From assembly GCA_943368475.1 (NCBI GenBank), contig CALRLF020000005.1, forward strand, positions 1-64,000: a DNA stretch of 64,000 nt, in the 5' to 3' direction. The notes under the pieces are model-generated. The model was not told the origin of the DNA, made no database searches, and saw nothing but the letters and a program-made list of their open reading frames with translations. The position numbers and the translations under genes are program-made. Positions 1 through 8,638 of this stretch are shown here, piece by piece (the stretch's first letter is position 1; every line of letters begins with the position of its first letter). Origin of the DNA: UBA1930 sp943368475 (GTDB taxonomy: Bacteria; Bacteroidota; Bacteroidia; Chitinophagales; Chitinophagaceae).

Positions 1-2
1 AT

Positions 3-1421
3 ATTAACAAAGGAATGAAAGACTGGCAAATTCCAGGGCTTAGCATTGTAATTATAAAAGATGGAAAAGTTGTAGCTATGAAAGGCTATGGTGTAAAAGA
101 CATTACAAGTACTGATGCAGTAGATGAAAACACATTGTTTATGATTGCAAGCAATACCAAATTATTTACGGGTACAGCTTTGGCACAATTGGAATACAAT
201 AAGAAAATTTCATTAGACGATAAGATTACTAAATACTTTCCCAACTTTGAGTTATATGACAAAACAAGTACCGAATTGGTAACTATTAAAGACATGTTAT
301 CGCACAGAATTGGTACAAAAACTTTTCAGGGTGATTTTACTTTTTTTGATGGTAATTTAAGCCGTGGAGAAATCATGTACAAAATGCGTTACTTAAAACC
401 CGTTGGTCTATTTAGACAAGATTATGGCTATTGCAACAGTTGCTTTTTAACTGCTGGCGAAGTAATTCCGGTTATTACTGGCAAACCTTGGGAAGTGTAT
501 GTGTACGATAGCATTTTAGCTCCATTAGAAATGAAAAACACACTAACGCTAAGTAAGGGTATTTCACAAATTAAAAATGCCGCAAAAGCTTATACCACTT
601 CGTTTACAGGCACATTAAATAAAGTACCTTACGATGTTTGGGACAACCTTGCTCCTGCTGCAAGTATTGTAAGTAATGTTAGCGATTTAAGCCATTGGTT
701 AACTATGCAATTAAACAACGGCAAATACAATGGAAAACAAATTATTCCAACAGCTGCAGTATTAAAAACGAGAGATGTAAATATTAGTACAGGTAGCAGA
801 AAATCATCTTTATTTCCGATGCATTTTCGTGGTTATGGCTTAGGAGTTTTTGCTGCCGATTATAATGGTAAACAAATTTATTGGCACACTGGTGGGGCAA
901 GTGGAATGGTAAGCAATGTATGTTTTGTACCAGAAGAAAATTTAGGTATTGCCATACTCACCAATAACGATAACCAAAACTTTTTTGAAGCCTTACGTTA
1001 TCAGGTCTTAGATGCTTACCTCGATGTAAAATATGTAAACCGTAGCCAACAAATGCTCAACAATTTTACAGCTGCCGATAAACAATCGATAGAAGAGGTT
1101 AAAGCATTAAAAGCAAGAATAAAAAATGTGCCGCCACCAATGGCCTTAAGTAGTTATGTAGGCGAATACACCAACCAATTGTATGGCAAAATAATGGTAG
1201 AACAAAAAAACGATTATTTAACCATCAACTTTAAAGGTCACGATAACCTTACTGCAACAGTTAAGTACCTTGACAATAACGAATGGGTTATTGAATACAA
1301 TAATATTTTATTTGGCATTCACAAATTAAAATTTGTTACCGAAGGCTCTAAAGTTGAATCTGTAGATATAAAAGTAAACGACTTTGTAGAGTACGATGCT
1401 TATAGTTTTAAAAAGAAATAG
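3..1421 (+). CDS. Serine hydrolase, beta-lactamase/penicillin-binding family (5' end cut by window)
   Basis: The frame is open from base 3, so the true start and probably a signal peptide lie to the left; residue numbers here count from the Met at base 15. Class C beta-lactamase-like motifs are visible: S46-N-T-K49 (nucleophile motif SxxK), Y139-C-N141 (YxN) and H291-T-G-G (the KTG-equivalent box). About 100 C-terminal residues after position 365 resemble the DUF3471 beta domain often attached to these enzymes. Family members are periplasmic peptidases, esterases or amidases; the substrate cannot be told from sequence. The gene stands alone: the next gene on the same strand starts 302 bases on, after a repeat-rich spacer. 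Confidence 0.85.
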   Translation: MNKGMKDWQIPGLSIVIIKDGKVVAMKGYGVKDITSTDAVDENTLFMIASNTKLFTGTALAQLEYNKKISLDDKITKYFPNFELYDKTSTELVTIKDMLSHRIGTKTFQGDFTFFDGNLSRGEIMYKMRYLKPVGLFRQDYGYCNSCFLTAGEVIPVITGKPWEVYVYDSILAPLEMKNTLTLSKGISQIKNAAKAYTTSFTGTLNKVPYDVWDNLAPAASIVSNVSDLSHWLTMQLNNGKYNGKQIIPTAAVLKTRDVNISTGSRKSSLFPMHFRGYGLGVFAADYNGKQIYWHTGGASGMVSNVCFVPEENLGIAILTNNDNQNFFEALRYQVLDAYLDVKYVNRSQQMLNNFTAADKQSIEEVKALKARIKNVPPPMALSSYVGEYTNQLYGKIMVEQKNDYLTINFKGHDNLTATVKYLDNNEWVIEYNNILFGIHKLKFVTEGSKVESVDIKVNDFVEYDAYSFKKK

Positions 1422-1430
1422 TTTTTGTAA

Positions 1431-1480
1431 CCAGCTACAGTCTTCCAATTAAACATTACTGGCGTCGCACTTTTCAGGGC
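1431..1480 (-). repeat. Dispersed intergenic element, copy A
   Basis: Contains CCAGCTACAG at 1431-1440, the core GGCGTCGCAC at 1461-1470 and a TTTGTACTTT tail. The same order (CAGCTGTAG, core, then a TGTAC tail) is seen at 19001-19065. Orientation is called minus because three other copies show the core as GTGCGACGCC. Confidence 0.6.
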
Positions 1481-1653
1481 TTTGTACTTTGGGGATCTTT
1501 ATTAAAGCGTAGAATTGTGAGATTTCTAAACTAAATTTTTGTTTTAATAAAAAGCATGGTAAAAATCAGAAAAACAACATCTTTGAAAATCTGTTCAATC
1601 CCTTTTATCCGTGTGCCATCCTTCGATTGTAAAAAAGCCCAGTAAATTTCCTT

Positions 1654-1675
1654 CTGTACAAGTGTGCGACGCAAC
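1654..1675 (+). repeat. Dispersed intergenic element, copy B (partial)
   Basis: Carries TGTACAAGTGTGCGACGC. The TGTACAAGTGTGC part recurs exactly in the copy near 15765, and the GTGCGACGC core in the copy near 37891. The CAGCTG half is not recognisable here. Confidence 0.5.
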
Positions 1676-1723
1676 TAAAGTATCATAGTAATTCCATAGC
1701 TTAGTACCCAATAAAAAAAATGC

Positions 1724-3007
1724 ATGAAATACTTTTTTAGTCCATTATTATTGTTGAGTTCATTCTCATTTGCCCAAAATACGCCTGCTGGTTTAGACAA
1801 TAAAGTTGAACAGGTAAAACAAAAAGTAATTGCTTGGCGTAGAGATTTTCATGAGCACCCTGAATTAGGAAATCGAGAATTTAATACCAGTAAAAAAGTA
1901 GCCGACCATTTAAAAAGTTTAGGTATAGAAATAAAATTAATAGCTAAGACAGCTGTGGTGGGTATTTTGAAAGGTGGTAAACCTGGTCCTGTAATTGCTT
2001 TACGTGCAGATATGGATGCATTGCCAGTAATTGAAAGAAATAATTTGCCGTATAAATCTACTGTAACCACTGATTATGGTGGACAAAAAGTGGGTGTGAT
2101 GCATGCTTGTGGTCATGATAGCCATACAGCCATGCTAATGGGAGCAGCAGAAGTGTTGAGTGGTTTAAAAGCTGATATTGCAGGTACAGTTGTATTTCTT
2201 TTTCAACCAGCTGAAGAAGGTGCTCCTGAAGGTGAAGAAGGTGGTGCAAGTTTGATGGTTAAAGAAGGAGCATTAGATAATCCTAAAGTAGATGTTGCCT
2301 TTGGATTACATATTGAAAGTAATATTCCTGCTGGAGATATTCAATACAAAAGTGGTTCGTTTATGGCTAGTGCCGATTTGTTTAAAATCAAAGTAAAGGG
2401 CAAGAGCAGTCATGGATCGCAACCTTGGTTAGGTGTTGATCCCATTTATGTTTCAGCTCAAATCATTAATGCTTTACAAGGCATTGTAAGCAGAGAAAGC
2501 GATTTAACCAAAGCACCAGTTGTAATTACCGTTGGTGCAATACACAGTGGTGTACGTTTTAACATTATTCCTGAAGAAGCTGAAATGTTGGGCACAATTA
2601 GAAACTTAGACCAAGAGATTCGTAAAAAGGTTTTAGAAGAAGTTAAAAATGTTGCACAAAGCATTGCGTCATTAAATCATGCAACTGCCGAAGTAACTAT
2701 TGAAAATAAAACATTGGTTACTTACAATACACCTGAGTTGGTTAAGAAAATGATTCCATCATTAGAAAAAGCAGCAGGTAAAGATCATGTACGTGAAATG
2801 AACTGGGTTACTGGTGCTGAAGATTTTTCGTTCTTTGGTGAAAAAGTACCATCGTTCTTTTTTTACTTTGGCGGAATGCCCATTGGCCAAGATCCTAAAA
2901 CTGCTCCACCACACCACACTCCAGATTTTGTAATTGACGATAGTAAATTGGATGTAGGCGTTAAAGTTTTTTGCCAGCTGGTGTTTGATTATGGGAAGGT
3001 AAAATAA
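1724..3007 (+). CDS. M20 family metallo-amidohydrolase, secreted
   Basis: Zinc amidohydrolase of the M20D group (hippurate / IAA-amino acid hydrolase-like), which removes the acyl group from N-acylated amino acids or peptides. A signal peptide spans residues 1-17 (cleavage after SFA, before Q18), so it acts in the periplasm. Visible motifs are RADMDALPV near 94-102, HACGHDSH at 127-134 with metal ligands Cys129 and His131, QPAEEG at 161-166 containing the general base and a metal ligand, His196 in GLHIES, and a C-terminal HHTPDF. The length of 427 residues is normal for the family once the signal is removed. It is monocistronic, and the natural substrate is unknown. Confidence 0.88.
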   Translation: MKYFFSPLLLLSSFSFAQNTPAGLDNKVEQVKQKVIAWRRDFHEHPELGNREFNTSKKVADHLKSLGIEIKLIAKTAVVGILKGGKPGPVIALRADMDALPVIERNNLPYKSTVTTDYGGQKVGVMHACGHDSHTAMLMGAAEVLSGLKADIAGTVVFLFQPAEEGAPEGEEGGASLMVKEGALDNPKVDVAFGLHIESNIPAGDIQYKSGSFMASADLFKIKVKGKSSHGSQPWLGVDPIYVSAQIINALQGIVSRESDLTKAPVVITVGAIHSGVRFNIIPEEAEMLGTIRNLDQEIRKKVLEEVKNVAQSIASLNHATAEVTIENKTLVTYNTPELVKKMIPSLEKAAGKDHVREMNWVTGAEDFSFFGEKVPSFFFYFGGMPIGQDPKTAPPHHTPDFVIDDSKLDVGVKVFCQLVFDYGKVK

Positions 3008-3045
3008 GTTTAAAAAGTAAATAAAGTAAATAGAGTAAAAATCAT
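3008..3045. repeat. AGTAAATA phrase repeat downstream of the amidohydrolase
   Basis: Short imperfect tandem units of the form AAAGTAAAT / AGAGTAAAA directly after the stop codon. It resembles other degenerate phrase repeats in this window's intergenic spaces. Confidence 0.35.
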
Positions 3046-3147
3046 TTTACCAATCTCTACCCATTTTACTTTTGATACTTATACTTATTACTTTTATTAT
3101 TCCTTCAACATTATCAATCTTATCTACTCTAAATACTCATTCCTCAC

Positions 3148-3846
3148 CTAACCCTCAGCACCAACATTGGCACTATCAATTACCCTGCTTCTTTCTGTTT
3201 TTAGCATACGACCAGGATAACGATTGATAACAATAAAATCGTGTGTAGCCATTATTACTGCAGTACCATAATCTTTAGCAATATGAAACAACAGCTGCAT
3301 AATTTCATCGCTGGTTTCTGGGTCTAAATTACCTGTTGGCTCATCGGCCAAAATTAGTTTTGGAGAATTTAGTAAAGCTCTGGCAATATCTACACGTTGC
3401 TGCTCACCACCACTCATTTCAAAAGGCATTTTAAAGCCTTTACTTTTTAGCCCAACTTTATCTAAAACATCATTAATTTTTTCCTCAATTAATTTTTCAT
3501 CTTTCCAGCCTGTTGCTTTTAAAACAAACCTTAAATTTTCTTGTACATTCCTATCTGTCAGCAATTGAAATTCCTGAAATACTACACCCAAGTTTCTTCT
3601 TAAAAAAGGAACTTTTTTCCAGTCCATATCTCTTAAATCAAAACCCACAACACTGCCTGTACCTTCTTTTAAGGTAAGCTCACCATACAAGGTTTTTAAT
3701 AAGCTACTTTTCCCAGTACCCGTTTTGCCAACCAAATAAACAAACTCACCTTTATTAATGGTGAAGTTTACATCTTGTAAAATCAAGCTGTTACCCTGAT
3801 AAATATTTACACCACGTAACGATACAACTGTTTCTGACATAATCAC
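3148..3846 (-). CDS. ftsE: ABC transporter ATP-binding protein, FtsE-like
   Basis: Cytoplasmic ATPase of the FtsE/LolD class. FtsE pairs with the membrane protein FtsX to control cell-wall hydrolases at division. Walker A GKTGTGKS is at 40-47, the Q-loop Gln near 91, the signature MSGGEQQR at 144-151, Walker B LILADEP at 164-170 and the H-loop His near 202. The LADEPTGNLDP string is typical of FtsE/LolD/MacB ATPases. The frame opens MIMSETV; the internal Met at residue 3 is an equally good start. No ftsX lies beside it, so the partner must be encoded elsewhere, and assignment to FtsE rather than LolD rests on overall similarity. Confidence 0.78.
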   Translation of the reverse strand: MIMSETVVSLRGVNIYQGNSLILQDVNFTINKGEFVYLVGKTGTGKSSLLKTLYGELTLKEGTGSVVGFDLRDMDWKKVPFLRRNLGVVFQEFQLLTDRNVQENLRFVLKATGWKDEKLIEEKINDVLDKVGLKSKGFKMPFEMSGGEQQRVDIARALLNSPKLILADEPTGNLDPETSDEIMQLLFHIAKDYGTAVIMATHDFIVINRYPGRMLKTERSRVIDSANVGAEG

Positions 3847-3923
3847 TTTATTTAAGCACTGTAAAAATAGTATTACAGTTAAGTTAGTTTATAAAAATAC
3901 TATACACAAGTAGCAAGAAGATG

Positions 3924-5093
3924 TTAATACTTCACTTCTCCAAAACTACCTCTTAAAATCAGCTCACTGGTTTCAGCAGCTTCTACCCTTCCTACAATTT
4001 GTGCATCAATATTCAATCGTTTAGCAGCTTCAATCATTTTAGCAGCAGCAGTTTCATTGGTAAAAATTTCCAATCTGTGACCCATATTAAACACCTGATA
4101 CATTTCTCTATAATCAGCTCCTGAATTTTCCTGAATCAGTTTAAAAATTGGTGGCACTTCAAACAAATTATCTTTTACAATTCGTAAAGGCTTAGGCAAA
4201 TATTTCATGCATTTTGTTTGTCCGCCACCACTGCAATGTATCACCCCATTAATATCATCAAAATGCTGTTCCAGCAATACTTTCAACAAAGGAGCATAAG
4301 TTCTTGTAGGAGATAAAAGCAGCTTACCAATCGTCAATCGTAAATCGTGAATCGCTAGTTCGTCTTCCAATTTATTTTTACCTATATACACCACTGCATC
4401 ATTCAAACTATTTTCAAAAGTTTCAGGATATTTCTCTGCATAATATTTACTCAACACATCATGTCTTGCACTTGTTAAACCATTACTTCCTAAACCACTA
4501 TTGTATTCAGTTTCATAAGTAGCTTGCCCACTCGATGCAAAACCTACAATTACATTTCCTGCATCAATTTTATCATTGGTCACTAATTTATTTTTAGGCC
4601 AGCGTGCAGTCATGGTACCATTTACTGCAATGGTTCTAACAACATCACCTACATCCGCAGTTTCTCCACCCAGATAATGAATATTTACACCATAATTTTT
4701 CAATTCATTAAAAAACTCTTGTGTTCCATTAATTACAGCTTCTAAAACCTCACCAGGAATCTTTGCTTTATTTCTATCAATCGTACTGCTAAACAAAAAA
4801 TTATCGTACACACCCACACACAACAAATCATCTAAATTCATAGCAACAGCATCTTGTGCAATGCCTTTCCAAACACTTACATCACCTGTTTCTTTCCAAT
4901 ATAAATAAGCCAAAATACTTTTGGTTCCAGCACCATCAGCATGAGAAATATTTACAAAATTTTCATCCCCTACTAAATAATCAGGATACATTTTGCAAAA
5001 TGCATGAGCATACAATCCTGCATCTAATTTTTTAATAGCAGCATGCACTTCTTCTTTTTGTGCACTCACTCCACGTTGGGCGTATAAAGACAT
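3924..5093 (-). CDS. purM: Phosphoribosylformylglycinamidine cyclo-ligase (AIR synthetase)
   Basis: Fifth step of purine synthesis: ATP-dependent ring closure of FGAM to AIR, in the cytoplasm. The N-terminal half has the conserved HADGAGTKS stretch at 51-59 and LGGETADVGD at 141-150, which bind ATP/metal in the PurM/PurL superfamily. The C-terminal half has GLTSARHD near 205-212 and the CSGGGQTK region. The 389-residue length agrees with the longer Bacteroidota PurM type. A short stretch near residues 246-256 (LAIHDLRLTIG) is coded by a simple repeat (AATCGTAAATCG type) that occurs elsewhere between genes, so it is probably an in-frame repeat insertion in a surface loop. It is a single gene, divergent from ribF. 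Confidence 0.93.
   Translation of the reverse strand: MSLYAQRGVSAQKEEVHAAIKKLDAGLYAHAFCKMYPDYLVGDENFVNISHADGAGTKSILAYLYWKETGDVSVWKGIAQDAVAMNLDDLLCVGVYDNFLFSSTIDRNKAKIPGEVLEAVINGTQEFFNELKNYGVNIHYLGGETADVGDVVRTIAVNGTMTARWPKNKLVTNDKIDAGNVIVGFASSGQATYETEYNSGLGSNGLTSARHDVLSKYYAEKYPETFENSLNDAVVYIGKNKLEDELAIHDLRLTIGKLLLSPTRTYAPLLKVLLEQHFDDINGVIHCSGGGQTKCMKYLPKPLRIVKDNLFEVPPIFKLIQENSGADYREMYQVFNMGHRLEIFTNETAAAKMIEAAKRLNIDAQIVGRVEAAETSELILRGSFGEVKY
4327..4360 (-). repeat. AATCGT phrase repeat inside purM
   Basis: Four tandem imperfect units of AATCG(T/C)(A/C)A are read in frame within purM. The same phrase brackets the four helix bundle gene at 39.6-40.06 kb. Confidence 0.55.
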
Positions 5094-5129
5094 TTTTTTA
5101 TTTTTTAGTTACTAGTAATTTTTTGAGCC

Positions 5130-5178
5130 GAACTATAGAATTTCTATCAACGTTCTCGGCGTCGCACTCTTCAACGTT
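5130..5178 (-). repeat. Dispersed intergenic element, copy C
   Basis: The core GGCGTCGCAC is at 5158-5167, preceded by ATAGAATTTCTATCAACG (5135-5152), which matches the TAGAA..ATTGA half of the other copies. It lies in the divergent purM-ribF spacer. Confidence 0.55.
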
Positions 5179-5210
5179 TATAACAATTTTCAACAGTTTA
5201 AATACAACAT

Positions 5211-5248
5211 CAAATCAGCAATTTCAAATAAGAAATCAGCAATTATTT
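5211..5248. repeat. AAATCAGCAATTTC phrase repeat
   Basis: AAATCAGCA is repeated with spacing, combined with ATTTCAAAT. Closely similar wording is read in frame in the ABC ATPase gene at 21029-21063. Confidence 0.4.
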
Positions 5249-5325
5249 GTTGCTGCAAATGTAATCCCCTATACCCTATCTACCATTCACATTTTTTTGA
5301 GATTCTATTCACTATTTTTGTTAGT

Positions 5326-6309
5326 ATGAATGTGTATTACGATTTAGAGCAAATTCCTCCATTTAAAAACGCAGTAGTTACCATTGGAACCTTTGATGGT
5401 GTGCATGAGGGACATAAAAAAATCCTCAATCAGCTTAAAAATGAAGCCCAAATTGTTGATGGAGAAACAGTAGTCATTACATTTCACCCTCATCCTAAAA
5501 AAGTGGTTGGAGACACATCTGGTGTTCAATTACTTAATACTTTAGAAGAAAAAACAGCATTATTGGCTGCTCAAAATATCGATCATTTGGTGGTTGTTCC
5601 GTTTGATGATAGTTTTTCTAACTTATCTGCCGAAGATTATATCACCCAATTTTTATACAAAAAATTCAAGCCAAGGGTTTTAATTATTGGGTACGACCAT
5701 CGTTTTGGCAAAGACCGTAAAGGCGATTATCATTTGCTTGAAAAATACAGCAAGGTTTTAGGATTTACTGTAAAAGAAATTAACCAGCAGGCATTAAAAG
5801 AAGCTGCCATTAGCAGTACACGTGCAAGAAAATCATTGTTACAAACTGATTTGGTTACTGCCAAAGCATTATTGGGCTACGATTATTTTTTTGAAGGAAT
5901 GGTAATTAAAGGAGATCAATTAGGCAGAACGATTGGTTACCCAACTGCCAATTTACAACTAAACCATGAAGACAAATTGGTACCAGGAGATGGGGTGTAC
6001 GCTGTGACAGTCTATAGACCACAGTTCACAGACCACGGTATTGGTTCTACTATGGACCATGGACCATTGACCATTGACCTTCTTCAAGGAATGATGTACA
6101 TTGGAAGTCGCCCAGTAGTTAACGGCAAACGCCGTGTAATTGAAATAAATATTTTCGATTTTGATGAAGATATTTATGACCAAAACCTACAAGTAGTTGT
6201 TAAAGAATATATACGTGGCGATATACATTTTACGGGGTTAGAAGGATTAAAAGAACAATTAGCATTAGATAAAATTGCCGTTCAAGCAGCATTGAAAAAT
6301 TTAGTATGA
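5326..6309 (+). CDS. ribF: Bifunctional riboflavin kinase / FAD synthetase
   Basis: Makes FMN from riboflavin and then FAD. The N-terminal nucleotidyltransferase domain shows GTFDGVHEGH at 21-30 (HxGH-type ATP site), HPHPKKV near 54-60 and ISSTRAR at 162-168. The C-terminal flavokinase domain shows LGRTIGYPTANL at 199-210 and the catalytic Glu in VIEINIFDFD near 273. Residues about 231-251 form an extra loop coded by a GACCATGGACCATTGACC-type repeat, absent from ordinary RibF and lying between GVYAVTVY and LQGMMYIG. A TATTTTTG element at 5313-5320 ends five bases before the ATG, so if it is the -7 box the mRNA would be nearly leaderless. It overlaps the next gene by four bases (ATGA). Confidence 0.94.
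   Translation: MNVYYDLEQIPPFKNAVVTIGTFDGVHEGHKKILNQLKNEAQIVDGETVVITFHPHPKKVVGDTSGVQLLNTLEEKTALLAAQNIDHLVVVPFDDSFSNLSAEDYITQFLYKKFKPRVLIIGYDHRFGKDRKGDYHLLEKYSKVLGFTVKEINQQALKEAAISSTRARKSLLQTDLVTAKALLGYDYFFEGMVIKGDQLGRTIGYPTANLQLNHEDKLVPGDGVYAVTVYRPQFTDHGIGSTMDHGPLTIDLLQGMMYIGSRPVVNGKRRVIEINIFDFDEDIYDQNLQVVVKEYIRGDIHFTGLEGLKEQLALDKIAVQAALKNLV
6010..6084 (+). repeat. GACCATGGACCATTGACC phrase repeat inside ribF
   Basis: Repeated units GACCA(C/T)GG and GACCATTGACC fill this segment and translate in frame as a loop rich in D, H, G, T and I (residues about 229-252). The neighbouring catalytic motifs on both sides are intact. Confidence 0.6.
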
Positions 6310-7445
6310 AAAAGTTTCTGACAATTATTTTTACATGGTTCATAGCAGTGGCGAATGCTCAATACAGTGTTCGTTTAGTGGTAACACAAGCTGCTACCAA
6401 ACAGAATGATGATATATTTGTTGCTGGTAATTTCAATAGCTGGAATCCGTCAGATGAAAAGTATAAACTAAAACCATTTGCAGGTGGACGTAAGAATATT
6501 GTCATTAAAGATTTACCTGCAGGTACTTATGCTTTTAAATTTACAAGAGGTAGTAATGATAAACTAGAATGTACAGCAGATGGCAGAAATATTGAAGACA
6601 GAATCATTGAAGTAAATGGAGATGTATCTCAGGAATTTACTGTTGCAGGCTGGAAAGATGATTATCCCATTCATCCAAAGCCATTTACTGCAAGCCCCAA
6701 TGTTAGAGTATTGGACACTGCATTTGCAATGCCTCAATTAAACAGAAAAAGAAAAGTATGGATTTACCTGCCCAAAGGTTATGCAACTGTTGGAAGAGCG
6801 TATCCTGTTTTGTACATGCAGGATGGACAAAATTTATTCAATGAACAAACTGCTTTTAATGGCGAATGGGGTGTTGATGAAGCATTAGACAGCATACAAA
6901 AACTTACTGGCAAAGAATGTATTGTTGTTGGTATTGATAATGGTGGAGATAAACGAATGAGTGAATACAGTCCTTATGATTTTACTGCAAATAAAACTGC
7001 AATAAAAGCTGAAGGAAAGGAATATGTAGATTTTATTGTGCAAACATTAAAACCCTTTATTGACAGTAAATACAGAACAAAAAAGAGTGCTGAATTTACT
7101 TCCATAGCAGGAAGTAGCTTGGGAGGATTGATTAGCTATTATGCCATTATAAAGTATCCTGACGTATTTGGCAGTGCAGGAATATTTTCTCCTTCTTTCT
7201 GGGTTTCTACACATTCTTTTACCGATGCTGAGCAGTTTGTTACGAAGACTTCTCCAAGATTTTATTTGTATGCAGGAGGAAAAGAAAGTGCAACCATGGT
7301 AAGTGATATGAAAAAAGTAGCCACTTCATTAAGCAGCAAAAACGACAAGTATCAAATTACTACACTGGTTGACCCCAATGGTGAACACAATGAAAAAAAC
7401 TGGAGAAGAGAATTTCCAAGATTTTTTATGTGGCTGATGCAGTAG
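6306..7445 (+). CDS. Secreted esterase with N-terminal CBM48-like domain
   Basis: The signal peptide is residues 1-18 (cleavage VANA before Q19). Residues about 20-115 form an immunoglobulin-like module with VAGNFNSWNP (39-48), typical of CBM48/glycogen-binding folds. Residues about 130-379 are an alpha/beta hydrolase of the esterase D/enterochelin esterase group, with GSSLG at 269-273 (nucleophile Ser271) and a likely catalytic His361 in GEHNEKNW. In similar proteins this architecture serves carbohydrate or siderophore ester hydrolysis; here the substrate is unknown. It is translationally coupled to ribF by an ATGA overlap, although no functional link is evident. Confidence 0.82.
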   Translation: MKKFLTIIFTWFIAVANAQYSVRLVVTQAATKQNDDIFVAGNFNSWNPSDEKYKLKPFAGGRKNIVIKDLPAGTYAFKFTRGSNDKLECTADGRNIEDRIIEVNGDVSQEFTVAGWKDDYPIHPKPFTASPNVRVLDTAFAMPQLNRKRKVWIYLPKGYATVGRAYPVLYMQDGQNLFNEQTAFNGEWGVDEALDSIQKLTGKECIVVGIDNGGDKRMSEYSPYDFTANKTAIKAEGKEYVDFIVQTLKPFIDSKYRTKKSAEFTSIAGSSLGGLISYYAIIKYPDVFGSAGIFSPSFWVSTHSFTDAEQFVTKTSPRFYLYAGGKESATMVSDMKKVATSLSSKNDKYQITTLVDPNGEHNEKNWRREFPRFFMWLMQ

Positions 7446-7506
7446 CGAAGTCGGAAAGTAGGTGAAGTCAGAAAGTCCGAAAGACAGAAAGTTGGAAGAC
7501 AGGTGA
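7446..7506. repeat. GAAGTCGGAAAGT phrase repeat
   Basis: Imperfect units such as GAAGTCGGAAAGT, GAAGTCAGAAAGT, CCGAAAGACAGAAAGT and TGGAAGACAGG directly follow the esterase stop codon. A further GCCCGCCTGAATGAAACGGGCAGGC-like inverted segment lies at about 7603-7632. No gene is seen in the 233-base convergent spacer. Confidence 0.5.
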
Positions 7507-7678
7507 TTCGAAATTACATGAACATTGTTCAGTTATATTCTATTGTTGAATGGCTGCCTGATTAAAGTGTAAAGCTTATGCCGCTGACATAACTTGAAAC
7601 GGAAAGCCCGCCTGAATGAAACGGGCAGGCAGGAACTACAGTTGATTGAAATACTACAACTCACAGCCCCAAATTCTT

Positions 7679-8581
7679 TTATAACAAATAGGCTGTTCCC
7701 TCCAGGGCTAAATCTGTATTTTCAAACACTTCTCTGGATTCTTCTAAAAATGCATCTAAGGTTTCGTACTTGCTGCTGAAATGACCAATAATTAATTTTT
7801 TCACTTCCGCTTTTTGAGCAATGGTTGCAGCTTGGTGTGTAGTTGCATGAAAACGCAATGCTGCCCGTTCGGCTCCTTCTTTTAAATATGTAGTTTCGTG
7901 ATACAGTAAATCAACACCTTTTACTTTGTCAATCAAACGTTCATCATACACCGTATCTGCACTATAAGCATAACTTCTGCAAGGCTTATTGGCAATGGTA
8001 ACTAATTCGTTTTTTATAATTGTACCATCTTTTTTTTGATAATCTTCACCTGCTTTTAGTTGATTGTAATAGGCAGCAGGAATTTCGTATTGCAAAACCT
8101 TTTCTTTATCAATTTTTCGGGGTTCCCTTTTTTCACGAATGATAAAACCCCAACATTCTACACGATGTTTTGTAGAGAAACATTCAATAGAAAATTTATC
8201 ATGCTCAACTATTTTGCCTTCTTGTTTTAGTGCATGAAACAATAAGGGATAAGATAATTTAGTATTGGCAGCATCTAACTGTAGCTGGATAATTTTGGCC
8301 AACATAGCTGGAGCATATAAATGCATTTCGGTTTGTCTGCCCAACAAACTCATGCTTGTTAACAAACCAATTAAACCAAAATAATGATCGCCATGTAAAT
8401 GAGAAATCAATATATAATTAATCTTGCTCCATTTAATTTTATACTGAGCAATTTGTATTTGCGTGCCTTCACCACAATCAATTAAAAACAACTGTTCATT
8501 TAATGTAACTACCTGAGCAGTTGGATGCCTGTCATGAGCAGGAATAGCTGAATTATTGCCTAAAATAGTTACTGCAAACAT
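7679..8581 (-). CDS. rnz: Ribonuclease Z
   Basis: Metallo-beta-lactamase-fold endonuclease that trims tRNA precursors at the 3' end. This fits the local tRNAs, whose genes do not encode CCA. The zinc motif HLHGDH is at 61-66. Further ligands are visible in STKHRVECWGF near 135-145 (His), SADTVYDE near 207 (Asp) and IIGHFSSKY near 270 (His). The long SLLGRQTEMHLYAP segment and a length of 300 residues match the bacterial short form (ElaC). It is on the minus strand, alone, 57 bases downstream of the Fe-S membrane protein gene. Confidence 0.93.
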   Translation of the reverse strand: MFAVTILGNNSAIPAHDRHPTAQVVTLNEQLFLIDCGEGTQIQIAQYKIKWSKINYILISHLHGDHYFGLIGLLTSMSLLGRQTEMHLYAPAMLAKIIQLQLDAANTKLSYPLLFHALKQEGKIVEHDKFSIECFSTKHRVECWGFIIREKREPRKIDKEKVLQYEIPAAYYNQLKAGEDYQKKDGTIIKNELVTIANKPCRSYAYSADTVYDERLIDKVKGVDLLYHETTYLKEGAERAALRFHATTHQAATIAQKAEVKKLIIGHFSSKYETLDAFLEESREVFENTDLALEGTAYLL

Positions 8582-8638
8582 TGATGGGTTTTAGGTTAAG
8601 ACAAGTTAAGTTGAAAGTTGCTGCATAAAGAATAAATA

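Larger units (their letters stand above)
1422..1723. other. Repeat-bearing intergenic region
   Basis: This 302-base spacer contains no credible gene. It holds two oppositely oriented partial copies of the GGCGTCGCAC element (about 1431-1480 and 1654-1675) and, between them, an AT-rich phrase at 1585-1620 of the 'ATCTGTT..ATCC.TTT.ATCCGTG' type. The promoter of the amidohydrolase gene must lie near its right end. Confidence 0.6.

Noticed and set aside
5060..5329. Open frame of 89 codons spanning the purM-ribF spacer
   Set aside because: It crosses the divergent promoter region and repeat copies and overlaps both genes; there is no protein-like composition.
7594..7779. Open frame overlapping the rnz 3' end
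   Set aside because: It consists of repeat-derived sequence plus the antisense of rnz.
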